A DNA stretch of 64,000 nucleotides from an uncultured Victivallales bacterium (GTDB taxonomy: Bacteria; Verrucomicrobiota; Lentisphaeria; Victivallales; UBA1829), in contig CALXSJ010000019.1 in assembly GCA_944391115.1 (NCBI GenBank), forward strand, positions 1 to 64,000, given 5' to 3'. The notes under the pieces were generated by a model. It was not told the origin of the DNA and searched no databases. It saw only the letters and a program-made list of their open reading frames with translations. Of this stretch, positions 36,375-46,473 are shown piece by piece. Positions within the stretch are counted from its first letter, which is position 1. Each line of letters opens with the position of its first letter. A program made the position numbers and the translations under genes.

Positions 36375-38216
36375 TTACACCAGATTGTTGACGATGTGGT
36401 CCCAGCGTTCGGGACTGTTGTCGCCCATGTAGAATTTCAGCATCTCGCTGATGCCCTTGGAATGTTCGATCGTGACCTTTTCAAGCTTGATGTCATCGCC
36501 GATGAACTGCCCGAACTCCCTGGGAGAAATCTCCCCGAGTCCTTTGAAGCGGGTGATTTCCGCGCCCTTTCCCAGCTTTTTCGCCGTTTCGTCGCGTTCC
36601 TCCTCCGAATAGCAGTAGTGAGTCTCCTTCTTGTTCCGGACGCGGAAGAGCGGCGTTTCCAGAATATACAAATGCCCGGAGAGAACCAGCGGCTCGAAGA
36701 AGGTCAGGAAAAACGTAATCAGGAGATTCCGGATGTGAAGGCCGTCCACGTCGGCATCCGTCGCAATAATGACCTTGGCGTAGCGCAGATTGTCCACATC
36801 CTCCTCGATGTCGAGCGTGTGAACGATGTAGAAGAACTCCTCGTTCGTGTAAACCGTGTCAAGCTTCAGTCCGTAGCAGTTCAGCGGCTTGCCGCGCAGC
36901 GCAAACACCGCCTGATACATCGGATTGCGGCTCTGTTCCAGCGAGCCGCCCGCCGAATCGCCCTCGGTCAGGAAGATCATTGTCTGGTCGGCATATTTGG
37001 AGCGGTCGCCGAAGTGATGCTTGCAGTCCTTGAGCTTGTTGTTGCGCAGGCTCATGCGCTTGGACATTTCGCGCCCCTTCTTCTGGACCGCCGAAATCTC
37101 CTTGCGCAGCTCCTCGTTGCGCTTGACCTTCTCCAGCAGGAGACCGGCGTCTTCGGTGTGCCGGTGCAGATAATCCACGACCGCCTGTTTGACGGTTCCG
37201 ACAATCCACCCCTTGATGTCCGTGTTGCCGAGCTTGTTCTTCGTCTGCGACTCGAACATCGGGTCCTGGAGCTTGATTGCGATGGAGCCCACGATGCCGT
37301 CGCGCAGGTCGCGCCCGTCGTAGTCCTTTCCGGAATATTCATTGACCGCCCGGAGGACTCCCTCCTTGAACGCGGAAAGATGAGTTCCCCCGTCCGAAGT
37401 GAACTGCCCGTTCACAAAGGAATAATATTTTTCACCGAAATCGTTGGTGTGGCAGAGCGAAAACTCCAGTGTCTTGTCCTTGTAGTGAATGATCGGATAC
37501 AGACTCTCTCCGCCGACCTCGTTGTTCACCAGATCCATCAGACCGTTTCTGGAGTAGTAGCGCTGATTGTTGAAATAGAGCGAAAGCCCGCTGTTGAGAA
37601 ACGCATACATCCAGAGCCGCCGTTCGACATACTCCAGCTTGAAGGCGTATTTCGGGAAGAGCCTGCCGTCCGGAACGAATTTGACGAAGGTGCCGTTGCG
37701 CTCCTCCGTCGCGCCGTCCTCCTCGTTGACCAGTTTCCCCTCGGCAAAGTCCGCGCGCTTGTATTTTCCGTCGCGGTAGGAAATCGCCGTAAAGGATTCG
37801 GAAAGCGCGTTGACCGCCTTGGTTCCGACGCCGTTGAGCCCGACGGAAAACTGGAACACGTCGGTATTGTATTTGGCTCCCGTATTGATCTGGGAAACGC
37901 ACGCGACCAGCTTGCCGAGCGGAATGCCGCGCCCGTAGTCGCGGACGGAAATCTCATTGCCCTCGATCGCGATGTCGATGCGCCGCCCGTTCCCCATGAT
38001 GTATTCGTCGACGCTGTTGTCGATGACCTCTTTCAGCAGCACATAGATCCCGTCGTCCGGATGGGAGCCGTCCCCCATGCGCCCGACGTACATGCCGGGA
38101 CGCAGCCGGATATGCTCCAGCGAATCCAGAGTTTTGACCTTGCTCTCGTCATAGGCCCCCGCGGCGGAGTTCGGAAGATTGTCGATATCGTCTCTCTGTT
38201 CCTGCATAAAAATCAT
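36375..38216 (-). CDS. parE: DNA topoisomerase IV/gyrase-type subunit B
   Basis: ATPase subunit of a type IIA topoisomerase, 613 residues, the usual ParE length. The GHKL ATP site is seen in VLLKEVIDNSVDEY and RDYGRGIPLG; the TOPRIM site in TEGDSAGGSL and ATDADVDGLHIR. It lacks the 170-residue insertion typical of proteobacterial GyrB. The ATG at 38216 or the one at 38207 could start the protein; ribosome-binding signals are weak for both. It pairs with the subunit A gene two bases downstream. Confidence 0.9.
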   Translation of the reverse strand: MIFMQEQRDDIDNLPNSAAGAYDESKVKTLDSLEHIRLRPGMYVGRMGDGSHPDDGIYVLLKEVIDNSVDEYIMGNGRRIDIAIEGNEISVRDYGRGIPLGKLVACVSQINTGAKYNTDVFQFSVGLNGVGTKAVNALSESFTAISYRDGKYKRADFAEGKLVNEEDGATEERNGTFVKFVPDGRLFPKYAFKLEYVERRLWMYAFLNSGLSLYFNNQRYYSRNGLMDLVNNEVGGESLYPIIHYKDKTLEFSLCHTNDFGEKYYSFVNGQFTSDGGTHLSAFKEGVLRAVNEYSGKDYDGRDLRDGIVGSIAIKLQDPMFESQTKNKLGNTDIKGWIVGTVKQAVVDYLHRHTEDAGLLLEKVKRNEELRKEISAVQKKGREMSKRMSLRNNKLKDCKHHFGDRSKYADQTMIFLTEGDSAGGSLEQSRNPMYQAVFALRGKPLNCYGLKLDTVYTNEEFFYIVHTLDIEEDVDNLRYAKVIIATDADVDGLHIRNLLITFFLTFFEPLVLSGHLYILETPLFRVRNKKETHYCYSEEERDETAKKLGKGAEITRFKGLGEISPREFGQFIGDDIKLEKVTIEHSKGISEMLKFYMGDNSPERWDHIVNNLV

Positions 38217-38291
38217 TCTGTCCCGATCTGTTCAATCGGGTAATATAGCATATTTCCTTATTTTTTTCAAATCGAAACCCGGGGGCGGGCA

Positions 38292-39473
38292 TTACAGGAC
38301 AATGTCGATTTTCCTCCGCATTTCCATCACTTTGGAAAGCGCCTCGTCCGTATCTTTCCCGCGGGCAAGAAGCACGCCGAGACGGCGGTGTCCGTTGAGT
38401 TCGCCCTTGCCGAACAGCCGGATTCCGGTATCGGGCATCGCGAGCGCGGCGTCGACGTTCCGGAATGCGACGGACTTCGACACGCCGTCTGCGACAATCG
38501 CCTTGGACGCGCTCGGACCGTGGAACGCGATGTTCGGAATCGGGAGCCCGAGAACCGCCCGCGCGTGAAGCGCGAATTCGGAGAGATCCTGCGAAATCAG
38601 CGTCACCATGCCGGTGTCGTGCGGACGCGGACTCACTTCACTGAAGATCACCTGGTCTCCCTTGACAAACATCTCGACGCCGAAAATGCCGCGTCCGCCG
38701 AGCGCATCGGTGATCTTCCTTGCAATTTCGCGCGCGGAATCCTTCGCCGCCGGACTCATCGCCTGCGGCTGCCAGGACTCCTGATAGTCGCCGTTGACCT
38801 GATGGTGCCCGATCGGTTCCAGGAAACTCGTGCCTCCGACATGGCGCACGGTCAGGAGCGTGATCTCGTAATCGAAATCGACAAAGCCTTCGACGATCAC
38901 TTTTCCGGCGCCCGCGCGTCCGCCCTCCTGCGCAATGCGCCAGGATTCGTCGATATCCGCCTCTTTCCGGATCACGCTCTGTCCGTGCCCGGAGGAACTC
39001 ATGATCGGCTTGACGACGCAGGGAATGCCGATCTCCTTCACGGCTGCGCGGAACTCGTCATAATCCGCCGCGAAACGGTAGTTGGAGGTCGGAAGCCCGA
39101 GCTCCTCGGCGGCGAGACGGCGGATGCCTTCGCGGTTCATCGTCAGAAATGCGGCGTTGGCGGTCGGAATCACATGGTAACCTTCTTTCTCCAGTTTCAG
39201 AAGTTCCGGCGTGGCGATCGCCTCCACCTCCGGCACAATATAATCAGGTTTCTCCATTTCGATCACGCGCCGGAGCTCCGCGGGATCCAGCATGTTGATG
39301 ACATGACTGCGATGCGCCACCTGCATGCCGGGCGCGTTCGCATAGCGGTCCACGGCGATCACCTCCGCGCCGAGGCGCTGCATTTCGATCACGACCTCTT
39401 TTCCGAGTTCGCCCGCACCGAGAAACAATACTTTTGTCGCAGAAGGAGTCAACGCCGTTCCGATTTCCGTCAT
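38292..39473 (-). CDS. purT: Formate-dependent phosphoribosylglycinamide formyltransferase
   Basis: ATP-grasp enzyme that makes formyl-GAR from GAR, formate and ATP in purine synthesis. The 393-residue protein matches E. coli PurT closely from its first residues ([52 protein letters not shown]). The ATP-grasp core is at about 115-320, with [15 protein letters not shown] as the ATP-binding loop. The start is set at 39473, the third Met of the open frame, because it aligns with E. coli and has GAGG 9 nt upstream. Confidence 0.96.
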   Translation of the reverse strand: MTEIGTALTPSATKVLFLGAGELGKEVVIEMQRLGAEVIAVDRYANAPGMQVAHRSHVINMLDPAELRRVIEMEKPDYIVPEVEAIATPELLKLEKEGYHVIPTANAAFLTMNREGIRRLAAEELGLPTSNYRFAADYDEFRAAVKEIGIPCVVKPIMSSSGHGQSVIRKEADIDESWRIAQEGGRAGAGKVIVEGFVDFDYEITLLTVRHVGGTSFLEPIGHHQVNGDYQESWQPQAMSPAAKDSAREIARKITDALGGRGIFGVEMFVKGDQVIFSEVSPRPHDTGMVTLISQDLSEFALHARAVLGLPIPNIAFHGPSASKAIVADGVSKSVAFRNVDAALAMPDTGIRLFGKGELNGHRRLGVLLARGKDTDEALSKVMEMRRKIDIVL

Positions 39474-39531
39474 TTCCATTTTCCTCAAAAAATTTTATGG
39501 GTTTCCGAAAGTGTGCCGTTGAAAAAAATAA

Positions 39532-39564
39532 CCCGGAAACGATTTTTTTCAAACCGTTTCCGGG
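39532..39564 (-). terminator. Intrinsic terminator of the flavin oxidoreductase gene
   Basis: On the minus strand CCCGGAAACG pairs with CGTTTCCGGG, a 10-bp perfect stem, followed by TTATTTTTTT. It lies 19 bp past the stop of the gene at 39583 and before purT. Confidence 0.8.
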
Positions 39565-39582
39565 AAAAACAGGCTCCGGGAA

Positions 39583-40635
39583 TCAGGAAAGCTTGGCCTT
39601 CACCTGATCCAGCTCGGCGGAGGCATCGGCAAGCAGTTCATCGATCAGCTCCCGGACCGGGACGATCCGGTCCATGAGTCCGACGGACTGGCCGGCCATC
39701 AGGGAGCCGGTCTCGACATCGCCCTCGACCACTGCGCGGCGCAGCGCGCCCATCCAGAATTTCTCCACCTCCATCTGCGCCTCCTGGCGGTGAATGGAGC
39801 CTTCCTCGAGCTTGCGGATCAGATCCAGCTGCAGTTTCGCGAAGGTGTCATGCCCCTTGTTCTTGAGGGCGCGGACCGCCACGACGGGAAGGCGGGAATC
39901 GAACTGCGGCGTGGCAATGGCGTCGCGGGCGTTGGCGTGCAGAAACGCGTCCTTGAACTTCGCGTGCGCGGAACATTCCTCGGTCATCACGAAACGCGTG
40001 CCGATCTGCACGCCGGCAGCGCCCATCAGGAGGGCGTGCGCCATCATCTTCCCCGTCGCGATGCCGCCGGCGACGAACACGGGAATCTGCTCGCCGAATT
40101 TGAACAGGAGCTGCTGGATCAGAACCATCGCCGAGACGTGACCGATGTGGCCGCCCGCCTCGCTGCCCTCCAGCATGATCGCATCCGCACCGAAACGGAT
40201 CATCCGTTCGGCAATCGAGAGCGTCGAAGCGAAACAGATGGTCTTCTTGCCCGCGTCGCGTGCAATCGCAACCTCCTTTTCCTTCGGAATGGAACCCGCG
40301 AAGAAGACGTAGTCAACGGGCATGTCGGGCAGCGCCGCAAGCTGTTCCTGATATGCCGGGGCGACCGTCACGAGATTGACCGCAAACGGCCTGTCCGTCA
40401 GCGTTCTGGTCTCCTCCACCTGCGCGCGCAGCACGCCGACCGGCGCATTGCCGCCCGCAATGCAGGCGAAACAGCCGTTGTTGCAGACCATGGAAACAAG
40501 TTTCGGGTCGGATACCCACGTCATGGCGCCGCAGATCAGCGGATATTTGACATTCAGAAAATCGCTGCCGCGTTTCATCATTTTACGGAGACTGGCGCTG
40601 ACGCTGCCGTCGTGATCGATCGTCGTAATGGACAT
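39583..40635 (-). CDS. NAD(P)H-dependent flavin oxidoreductase (nitronate monooxygenase/FabK-like)
   Basis: A 350-residue FMN TIM-barrel protein. The opening YPLICGAMTWVSDPKLVSMV, the NLVTVAP segment near 95 and the flavin phosphate-binding region EGSEAGGHIGHVS near 153-165, followed by VFVAGGIATGKMM, are shared by 2-nitropropane dioxygenase/nitronate monooxygenases and the enoyl-ACP reductase FabK. The catalytic His of nitronate monooxygenases fits AGGHIG. No fatty-acid synthesis genes lie nearby, so the FabK role is not supported by context. The ATG at 40635 has GGGAG upstream, and a strong terminator follows the gene. Confidence 0.85.
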   Translation of the reverse strand: MSITTIDHDGSVSASLRKMMKRGSDFLNVKYPLICGAMTWVSDPKLVSMVCNNGCFACIAGGNAPVGVLRAQVEETRTLTDRPFAVNLVTVAPAYQEQLAALPDMPVDYVFFAGSIPKEKEVAIARDAGKKTICFASTLSIAERMIRFGADAIMLEGSEAGGHIGHVSAMVLIQQLLFKFGEQIPVFVAGGIATGKMMAHALLMGAAGVQIGTRFVMTEECSAHAKFKDAFLHANARDAIATPQFDSRLPVVAVRALKNKGHDTFAKLQLDLIRKLEEGSIHRQEAQMEVEKFWMGALRRAVVEGDVETGSLMAGQSVGLMDRIVPVRELIDELLADASAELDQVKAKLS

Positions 40636-40731
40636 GTCATACTCCCTTTCGTTAGGATGGAAACGGGTAATATACGCCGCAAAGCGCCGTTTTGCAAGCC
40701 GGATTCCTGCGGGAAAAAACCGAAAGCTGCC

Positions 40732-41796
40732 TCAGTGCGTGATCCGGACGCGTTTCCCCGTGTTGAAGGACTCGTAAATCGAAAGAACGATGTCCGGCGC
40801 GTGCGCGGCGGATTCCACCGGCACTTTCAAAGACGCCTCCCCGCGGATCGCCTGAATGAAGTTGTTCATCTGCTGGGGATGCCCGGAACCGTAATAATCC
40901 TTCGACTTGATCAGGAGCTCGCCCTCCTCCTTGATGTTCCGGAACCCGGAGCGGATTTTCTCCTCCAGATCCTTGTCCTTGAGGTCGATCCGCAGAAGCT
41001 CGCCGTTCCGGATGTCCATGCTTCCGGCGGTGCCGTTGAAGGAGATGGTCGGCTCCCAGGTGATCGGACTGGCGGAGGTGGCGGAAATCGTGCCGAGCGC
41101 GCCGTTTCTGTAGACGACCGCGGCGGCGGCCGTGTCCTCGCATTCGATCACCCCCTGATGATGCAGGTTGGCATAACACGCGGACACCGACTCGACTCCG
41201 CCCGTCAGCCAGGCGATCATGTCGATGAAGTGAATGGACTGGTTGATGAGAAGAGCGCCCCCCTCCTCCGCCCAGGTTCCACGCCAGGCGTCGGCATTGT
41301 AGTATTCATTGGTGCGCAGACAGAGCACGTTCAGGTTGGCGGTCAGCATCGTGCCGAAAACGCCGTCGGAGACAAGGCTGCGGACATAATTGTAGCCGGC
41401 GTCGAAGCGGTGCTGGAAAACCCCGCTGAACACCAGCTCCGGATGGCGGCGCGCGGCCGCGAGCATGGCATCAAGCTTTTCCTTGGAGGAAGCCAGCGAT
41501 TTTTCGCAGATCACGTGCTTGCCGGCCTCCAGGGCGTCAATCGCGATCTGCGAATGACTCGCATGATCCGTGCAGATCGACACGGCGTCAACTTCCGGAT
41601 CGGCAAGCAGCTTCCCGTAATCCTGCGACACCTTTTCAATCCCGTGTTCCGCGGCGAGCTTTTCCGCTTTGGCAATGACCTTGTCGCAGAGATGAACGAC
41701 TTTGACCCCGGGCAGTTTGAGATAACTTCCGATATGACACGGGGCAATGACGCCGCATCCGATGATTCCGACCCTGATTTGCTTTCCGGCAGACAT
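40732..41796 (-). CDS. Gfo/Idh/MocA-family oxidoreductase
   Basis: A 354-residue NAD(P)-dependent sugar or cyclitol dehydrogenase. The Rossmann fingerprint GIIGCGVIAPCHIG is at 9-22; the catalytic-site Lys lies in VICEKSLASS near residue 97, where most relatives have EKP; the C-terminal alpha/beta domain contains the NTGKRVRI end typical of the family. The substrate cannot be read. The ATG at 41796 has AGGT only; spacing is acceptable. It is divergent from apgM and not obviously in an operon. Confidence 0.9.
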   Translation of the reverse strand: MSAGKQIRVGIIGCGVIAPCHIGSYLKLPGVKVVHLCDKVIAKAEKLAAEHGIEKVSQDYGKLLADPEVDAVSICTDHASHSQIAIDALEAGKHVICEKSLASSKEKLDAMLAAARRHPELVFSGVFQHRFDAGYNYVRSLVSDGVFGTMLTANLNVLCLRTNEYYNADAWRGTWAEEGGALLINQSIHFIDMIAWLTGGVESVSACYANLHHQGVIECEDTAAAAVVYRNGALGTISATSASPITWEPTISFNGTAGSMDIRNGELLRIDLKDKDLEEKIRSGFRNIKEEGELLIKSKDYYGSGHPQQMNNFIQAIRGEASLKVPVESAAHAPDIVLSIYESFNTGKRVRITH

Positions 41797-41999
41797 GGTT
41801 CCGCATACCTTTCACAATTGGTTTCGCTCTGAAAAACATTCTCCGATAATATGGACGGGCTTTCCCGGAAATCAATGGCTTTCTTGATCATTCTATGATA
41901 AAAACGATCACAACGGGAATTTTTTTTTGAAAAAACACCTCCCGCAGGCTATATTTCCGGCTTGTCAATGAAATTTTTCAACCGGGAGGAAATCGGAAT

Positions 42000-43226
42000 A
42001 TGAACGGGAATCACTACAGGGGAAAGGCTGTGATCTTTCTTGCCGACGGCATGGCGGACGAACCTTTGGCGGAGCTTGGCGGAAAGACGCCGCTTGAGGC
42101 CGCCGAGACCCCCTTCATGGACAGCATCGCGGCAAACGGCGCCTCCGGGACCTTTCTCAGCCTGCCGGACGGATTCCCGACCTCCTCCGATGCCGCGAAC
42201 ATGTCCGTCATGGGATACAGTCTCGCGCAGTTTTATCCCGGCAGGGGTCCGATTGAAGCCGAAAGCCAGGGAATCGCGCTCGAAAGCGACGACATCGCAT
42301 GGCGCTGCAATCTGGTCAACGTCCGCGACGGCATCCTGAAGGACTACTCCGCCGGACACATCGACAACGCCGTCTCCGGCCAGATCATGCAGGACCTTCA
42401 GGAAAACTTCGGTTCGGACAAAGTCACCTTCCATCCCGGCGTAAGCTACCGGAACCTTCTGGTGCTCCACGGGAAGGAGTTCAGCCCGGACATCAATTAC
42501 TTCAAACCGGATTCCTCGCAGGATGAGCCGGTATCCGAACTGGAGCTCTCTCCGCTGAACGGTTCCCGGGAAGCCGCGCACACGGTCGCTTTCCTGAAGG
42601 AACTTTCGGAAAAAACCGCCGCATTTCTGGAAAATCATCCGCTCAACAGGGATGCCGCTGTCCCAGCGAACCGGATCTGGCCGTGGAGTCCCGGACGCAA
42701 GCCGCATTTCACAGCCTTCTCGGAGAAATACGAGGGAAAAACCGGAGCCGTCATCAGCGCCGTGGACGTGATTTCCGGCATTGCGAAATGCGCCGGAATG
42801 GACGTCATCAAGGTGCCGGGCGCAACCGGATTCATCGACACAAACTACGAAGGCAAGGCGCAGGCGGCGATCCGCGCGCTCAGCGATCACGATATGGTCT
42901 ACGTGCACCTCGAGGCAATTGACGAGTGCTCCCATCTCGGTGACCTGAAACTCAAAATGAGGGCGATCCGGGAATTCGAGGAGCGCATCGTCGCTCCCGT
43001 CATGAAAGCGTTCGAAGGCTGCGGCGTCACATTTGCCATCCTGCCAGACCACCCGGTTCCGATCCATCTGCGGAAACACACCCGCACTCCGGTTCCCGTT
43101 GCAATCTGCGGGGAACACATCACGCCGGACTCCGTCATGCGCTATTCCGAAAAAGACGCTCCGAACGGTTCGCTCGGCTTCCTGCACGGGGACGAGTTCA
43201 TGCGCCGGGTCCTGAATCTGAAATGA
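42000..43226 (+). CDS. apgM: Cofactor-independent phosphoglycerate mutase, archaeal type
   Basis: A 408-residue member of the alkaline phosphatase superfamily that interconverts 3- and 2-phosphoglycerate in glycolysis. The metal-site opening VIFLADGMADEPL (12-24) and the catalytic Ser region PTSSDAANMSVMGY (60-73) are clear, and the closing metal ligands appear in DECSHLGDLKLK and ILPDHPVP. The ATG at 42000 follows GGGAGGAAATCGGAAT. The similar homoserine kinase (ThrH-like) annotation sometimes given to relatives cannot be fully excluded. Its stop codon opens a degenerate hairpin repeat. Confidence 0.92.
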   Translation: MNGNHYRGKAVIFLADGMADEPLAELGGKTPLEAAETPFMDSIAANGASGTFLSLPDGFPTSSDAANMSVMGYSLAQFYPGRGPIEAESQGIALESDDIAWRCNLVNVRDGILKDYSAGHIDNAVSGQIMQDLQENFGSDKVTFHPGVSYRNLLVLHGKEFSPDINYFKPDSSQDEPVSELELSPLNGSREAAHTVAFLKELSEKTAAFLENHPLNRDAAVPANRIWPWSPGRKPHFTAFSEKYEGKTGAVISAVDVISGIAKCAGMDVIKVPGATGFIDTNYEGKAQAAIRALSDHDMVYVHLEAIDECSHLGDLKLKMRAIREFEERIVAPVMKAFEGCGVTFAILPDHPVPIHLRKHTRTPVPVAICGEHITPDSVMRYSEKDAPNGSLGFLHGDEFMRRVLNLK

Positions 43227-43300
43227 ACTGCCCCGGTGCGGAGCGCACGTCCGTATCGGGAATTTCATCTGCTCCGGCCGGTTTGTACAGCCGGTTTTCC
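43224..43300 (+). repeat. Three-hairpin interspersed repeat, copy 5 (degenerate)
   Basis: Begins at the apgM stop with TGAACTGCCCCGGTGCGGAGC, abbreviated here to its first bases, and keeps the CGTATCGGGAATTTC segment and a weak CCGG...CCGG hairpin. The second and third hairpins are lost. Confidence 0.6.
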
Positions 43301-43340
43301 GCTCCATCCGGACGGGCGGAAGAATAATCCAAATACAAAA

Positions 43341-43387
43341 AACAGGAATGCACCCGGCAAATCGGAGCCGGCGCGCATTCCTGTTTC
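43341..43387. terminator. Bidirectional terminator between apgM and rho
   Basis: CAGGAATGC pairs with GCATTCCTG, with an inner CCGG/CCGG stem. On the minus strand it ends in a run of six T, fitting rho termination; on the plus strand the tail is weaker (TTTCG). Confidence 0.7.
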
Positions 43388-43416
43388 GTACAATGCCGAA
43401 ACCGCCCGCGCGGAAA

Positions 43417-45624
43417 CTACACCTGAAGCGTCATCAGGAACTCGGCATTGGTCTTGATTTTCTTGAGCTTGCCGATGATGAGCTCCATGGCTTCCACAGG
43501 CGGAACGCCGTTCATCGCCTTGCGCAGCGTCCAGACTCTCTGAAGTTCCTCGGGATGAAGCAGAAGTTCTTCCTTTCGGGTGCCGCTGCGCTCGATGTTG
43601 ATCGCGGGATACACCCTGCGGTCGACCAGATGACGGTCCAGATGCAGCTCCATGTTGCCGGTTCCCTTGAACTCTTCGAAGATCACTTCGTCCATGCGGC
43701 TTCCGGTGTCGATCAGGGCGGTCGCGATAATCGTGAGGCTTCCGTTCCCGTCAATGTTCCGGGCGGCGCCGAAGAAGCGTTTCGGCTTATGAAGCGCATT
43801 CGCGTCCACACCGCCTGACAGGATCTTGCCGCTGTGCGGCTGAAGGGTGTTGTAGGCGCGCGCCAGACGGGTGATCGAGTCGAGCAGAATCACGACATCC
43901 TTGCCGTATTCCACAAGACGCTTGGCCTTTTCGATCACCATTTCGGCAACCTGCACATGACGTTCCGGCGGCTCGTCGAAGGTTGAACTGACCACTTCCG
44001 CCTTCACGGACCGCTTCATGTCCGTAACCTCCTCCGGACGCTCGTCGATCAGGAGGATAATCAGAGTCACCTCCGGATTGTTTCTGACGATCGCGTTCGC
44101 CATCTTCTGCATCAGTACGGTCTTTCCGGTTCTCGGCGGCGCGACGATCAGCCCGCGCTGCCCCATGCCGATCGGGGAAACCAGATCGACCACGCGCATG
44201 GACACCTCTTCCGGATCATTTTCCAGAATCAGGCGCTTGGTCGGGAAGTAAGGCGTCAGGTTGCTGAACGGAATGATGTTCTTCTTGCGCTCCGGCGACT
44301 CGTGGTTGATGGATTCCACTTTGAGCATGGCGAAAAAACGCTCCTTTTCGCGCGGAGGCCGGATCTGGCCGGCGATGAAGTCGCCGGTCTTCACGGAGAA
44401 CCGGCGGATCTGCGACGGACTGAGATAAATGTCCTCCGACGAGGGCAGATAGCTGTACGCCGGAGAGCGCAGGAAACCGAAGCCGTCCGGAAGCACTTCA
44501 AGAAAACCGCTGCCGTACATGATGCCGTTGCGTTCGGCGTTGCTACGCAGAATTTCAAAAACGAGTTTGGATTTTTCCAGTGCGCCGACGCCCTCGATTC
44601 CCATTTCCCGCGCCATATTGCTCAGGTCGAGCATGGACATTTCCTGCAGTTCGGAAATGTTCAGGCTGGGCACACTGGGTCTGGCTTCCGCGGAGGAAGA
44701 CTGGGTGCCGCCCGCTTCCGGCTGCATTTCGGGAGAGGACTGGGACGACGTGTTCTGCCCGGGACAGGCATTCGCATTCTGCGCGCTGTTCAGATTCTGC
44801 TGTTGCTGCTGGTATTCGCTGTAAGTCTGCGGCCGCTGCTGGCCGTTATTGTGATAATACCGGCGGTTGTCCTGATAATCGTCGTCGTAACCGCTGTTCC
44901 GCTGACCGTTGTTCTGACCGGGCTGGAAGCGGCGGCGCTGATTGTTGTTGCCGTTATTGTTATTGTTGTTATTGTTGTTGCGGCGGTTGTTATTGTCCTG
45001 ATAGCGCTGCTGGCGGTCATAATTGTTCATCGGACGGCGCTGCTGATAATTGCCGCTGTTCCGCGGATTGCCGTTCTGGGCACCGTAATAATCGCGCCGG
45101 TAGTCTCCGGAAGAGGCTTCCTGTTCCGCGGCAAGGTAAGCGTCTTCAATCGCATCCGGATCCGTCACCGGCGGAGCAGGATCCACGTAAGTGGCGGAAA
45201 TCGGTTCCGGAGCAGGCGTGTAGGAATCGTCCGCATCGTCTTCCTGCGGGCCGAAGGAAACCGCGCCGACCGGTTCGGAAGGTACAACCAGAAGATCCGG
45301 CTGGGCGTTTTCGAAAAAGGTTTCCTGCTCCGGTTCCCTGTTCCGCTGCCTTCTGCGGGATTCGGAATACGTTTTTGCGCGGGAACGCTCCGGAACATCT
45401 TCCTTCCCGGACGCTGCCGCCTGTCCTCCGGAAGGTACGGAAACGGATTGTCCCCCTGCGGGATTTTGTTCTGCAATGGCTTCCCGCGAAGATTCTTCCG
45501 GCTGCGCGGGGGGATTTTCCCCGGAAGGCAGGATTCCCGGCATATTGCTGTTTTCAGGCTGCGCCGGCGCGGAAGCCGCCGCCTTTGCACGCGTTTTTCT
45601 TTCTCTGGGTGTGCTTTTTTCCAT
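43417..45624 (-). CDS. rho: Transcription termination factor Rho with long disordered N-terminus
   Basis: RNA helicase that terminates transcription; 735 residues against about 420 in E. coli. Residues 1-325 are low-complexity: Ala/Pro/Glu-rich first, then Asn/Arg/Gln/Tyr-rich with an Asn run near 215. The conserved part follows: Rho-N helices, the RNA-binding domain ([27 protein letters not shown]), Walker [14 protein letters not shown], Walker [15 protein letters not shown]-loop/R-loop region with [12 protein letters not shown] and [17 protein letters not shown]. The ATG at 45624 has AGGAG six bases upstream; a TTG two codons earlier is less likely. Extended Rho termini of this kind occur in several gut phyla. 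It is followed by a strong terminator. Confidence 0.95.
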   Translation of the reverse strand: MEKSTPRERKTRAKAAASAPAQPENSNMPGILPSGENPPAQPEESSREAIAEQNPAGGQSVSVPSGGQAAASGKEDVPERSRAKTYSESRRRQRNREPEQETFFENAQPDLLVVPSEPVGAVSFGPQEDDADDSYTPAPEPISATYVDPAPPVTDPDAIEDAYLAAEQEASSGDYRRDYYGAQNGNPRNSGNYQQRRPMNNYDRQQRYQDNNNRRNNNNNNNNNGNNNQRRRFQPGQNNGQRNSGYDDDYQDNRRYYHNNGQQRPQTYSEYQQQQQNLNSAQNANACPGQNTSSQSSPEMQPEAGGTQSSSAEARPSVPSLNISELQEMSMLDLSNMAREMGIEGVGALEKSKLVFEILRSNAERNGIMYGSGFLEVLPDGFGFLRSPAYSYLPSSEDIYLSPSQIRRFSVKTGDFIAGQIRPPREKERFFAMLKVESINHESPERKKNIIPFSNLTPYFPTKRLILENDPEEVSMRVVDLVSPIGMGQRGLIVAPPRTGKTVLMQKMANAIVRNNPEVTLIILLIDERPEEVTDMKRSVKAEVVSSTFDEPPERHVQVAEMVIEKAKRLVEYGKDVVILLDSITRLARAYNTLQPHSGKILSGGVDANALHKPKRFFGAARNIDGNGSLTIIATALIDTGSRMDEVIFEEFKGTGNMELHLDRHLVDRRVYPAINIERSGTRKEELLLHPEELQRVWTLRKAMNGVPPVEAMELIIGKLKKIKTNAEFLMTLQV
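44942..44998 (-). repeat. AAC/AAT trinucleotide tract coding poly-Asn in Rho
   Basis: Simple-sequence tract of AAT and AAC codons giving the Asn-rich core of the disordered Rho N-terminus. Mixed synonymous codons suggest selection for the residues rather than recent slippage. Confidence 0.7.
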
Positions 45625-45650
45625 GGACAACTCCTGAATGGACTGTTATT

Positions 45651-46247
45651 TTATTTTATTCCATTTAATTTCTTTTCCAGTTCGACGCACTGTGCTTCCA
45701 GGACGGCAGGCGAGGCGTTGTTGATGATGCCGTAATCCGCGCGTTCAAGCTTTTCGGAGGCCGGCAGCTGGGCGGCAATCCGCGCTTCGGCATGTTCCCT
45801 TGTCCATCCGCGGGCAAGAAGACGCGTCATTTGAATCTCCGGCGAAGACCAGACTGCAACGACCGAATCCGTAAACCGGTTCCATCCCGTCTCGAAGAGC
45901 AGCGGGACATCAATCATCACATGATCCGTGCAGGCGCAGGCGTCGATTCCGCATTCCACCCGCCGCATGATTTCCGGATGCACGAGGGAATTCAGCCATG
46001 CAAGCTCCTCTTTGCTGTCAAACACCATTCCGGCGATCTTCGAGCGATCCGGCGTCCCGTCCGCCCGGAGAAAATCCCTCCCCCAGCGCGCGGCAATCCG
46101 CTCCGCAAGGAAACTGTTTTTCTCCGCATAGAGATCGTGGCAGATTTCATCGGCGTCAAACACCCGCCAGGATGCGAATGACGCAAAAATTTTCAATACG
46201 GCGGATTTCCCGCAGCCGGGACCGCCCGTCAAACCGATTAATTTCAA
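45651..46247 (-). CDS. coaE: Dephospho-CoA kinase
   Basis: Phosphorylates the 3' hydroxyl of dephospho-CoA, the last step of coenzyme A synthesis. The 198-residue form has the P-loop LTGGPGCGKSAV at 5-16, DADEICHDLY near 32, the HPEIM motif near 107 and DVPLLFETGW near 130. I set a TTG start at 46247 because GGGAGAG lies 6 nt upstream and the family begins with K-I/L-IGLTG; ATG starts further upstream add unconserved residues. It precedes rho by 26 bp on the same strand, so the two are probably co-transcribed. Confidence 0.92.
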   Translation of the reverse strand: MKLIGLTGGPGCGKSAVLKIFASFASWRVFDADEICHDLYAEKNSFLAERIAARWGRDFLRADGTPDRSKIAGMVFDSKEELAWLNSLVHPEIMRRVECGIDACACTDHVMIDVPLLFETGWNRFTDSVVAVWSSPEIQMTRLLARGWTREHAEARIAAQLPASEKLERADYGIINNASPAVLEAQCVELEKKLNGIK

Positions 46248-46473
46248 AAACAACTCTCCCGAACCGATTTTATCATAAAGGATGTGATCTTCCTGGCCTT
46301 CCCTGAAAACCATAAGGAGTTTCTGCGGAAACAACAGGGAACGACACTGCAGAAACACAGTGAAAAAGGACAGATAAGGGATTACAATCTCTCAAATGAT
46401 GCTATACTTTAGCATAAACTGGAGTATATTCAAGCATCTTTTCATTTTTTTATCAAAAACAAGGCGGAATCTT

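Noticed and set aside
33925-38216. Calling the topoisomerase pair gyrA/gyrB
   Set aside because: Subunit B is of ParE length, and subunit A lacks a GyrA box in a shortened C-terminal pinwheel. The gyrase alternative remains possible if no other pair exists in the genome.
30455-38243. Several very long plus-strand open frames (up to 862 codons) opposite the ATPase and topoisomerase genes
   Set aside because: The minus strand encodes unmistakable PilB, ParC and ParE. The plus-strand frames show no domains and have shadow-type composition.
39583-40635. Calling the flavin oxidoreductase FabK
   Set aside because: FabK and nitronate monooxygenases share these motifs. Without fatty-acid synthesis genes nearby the specific name is not justified.
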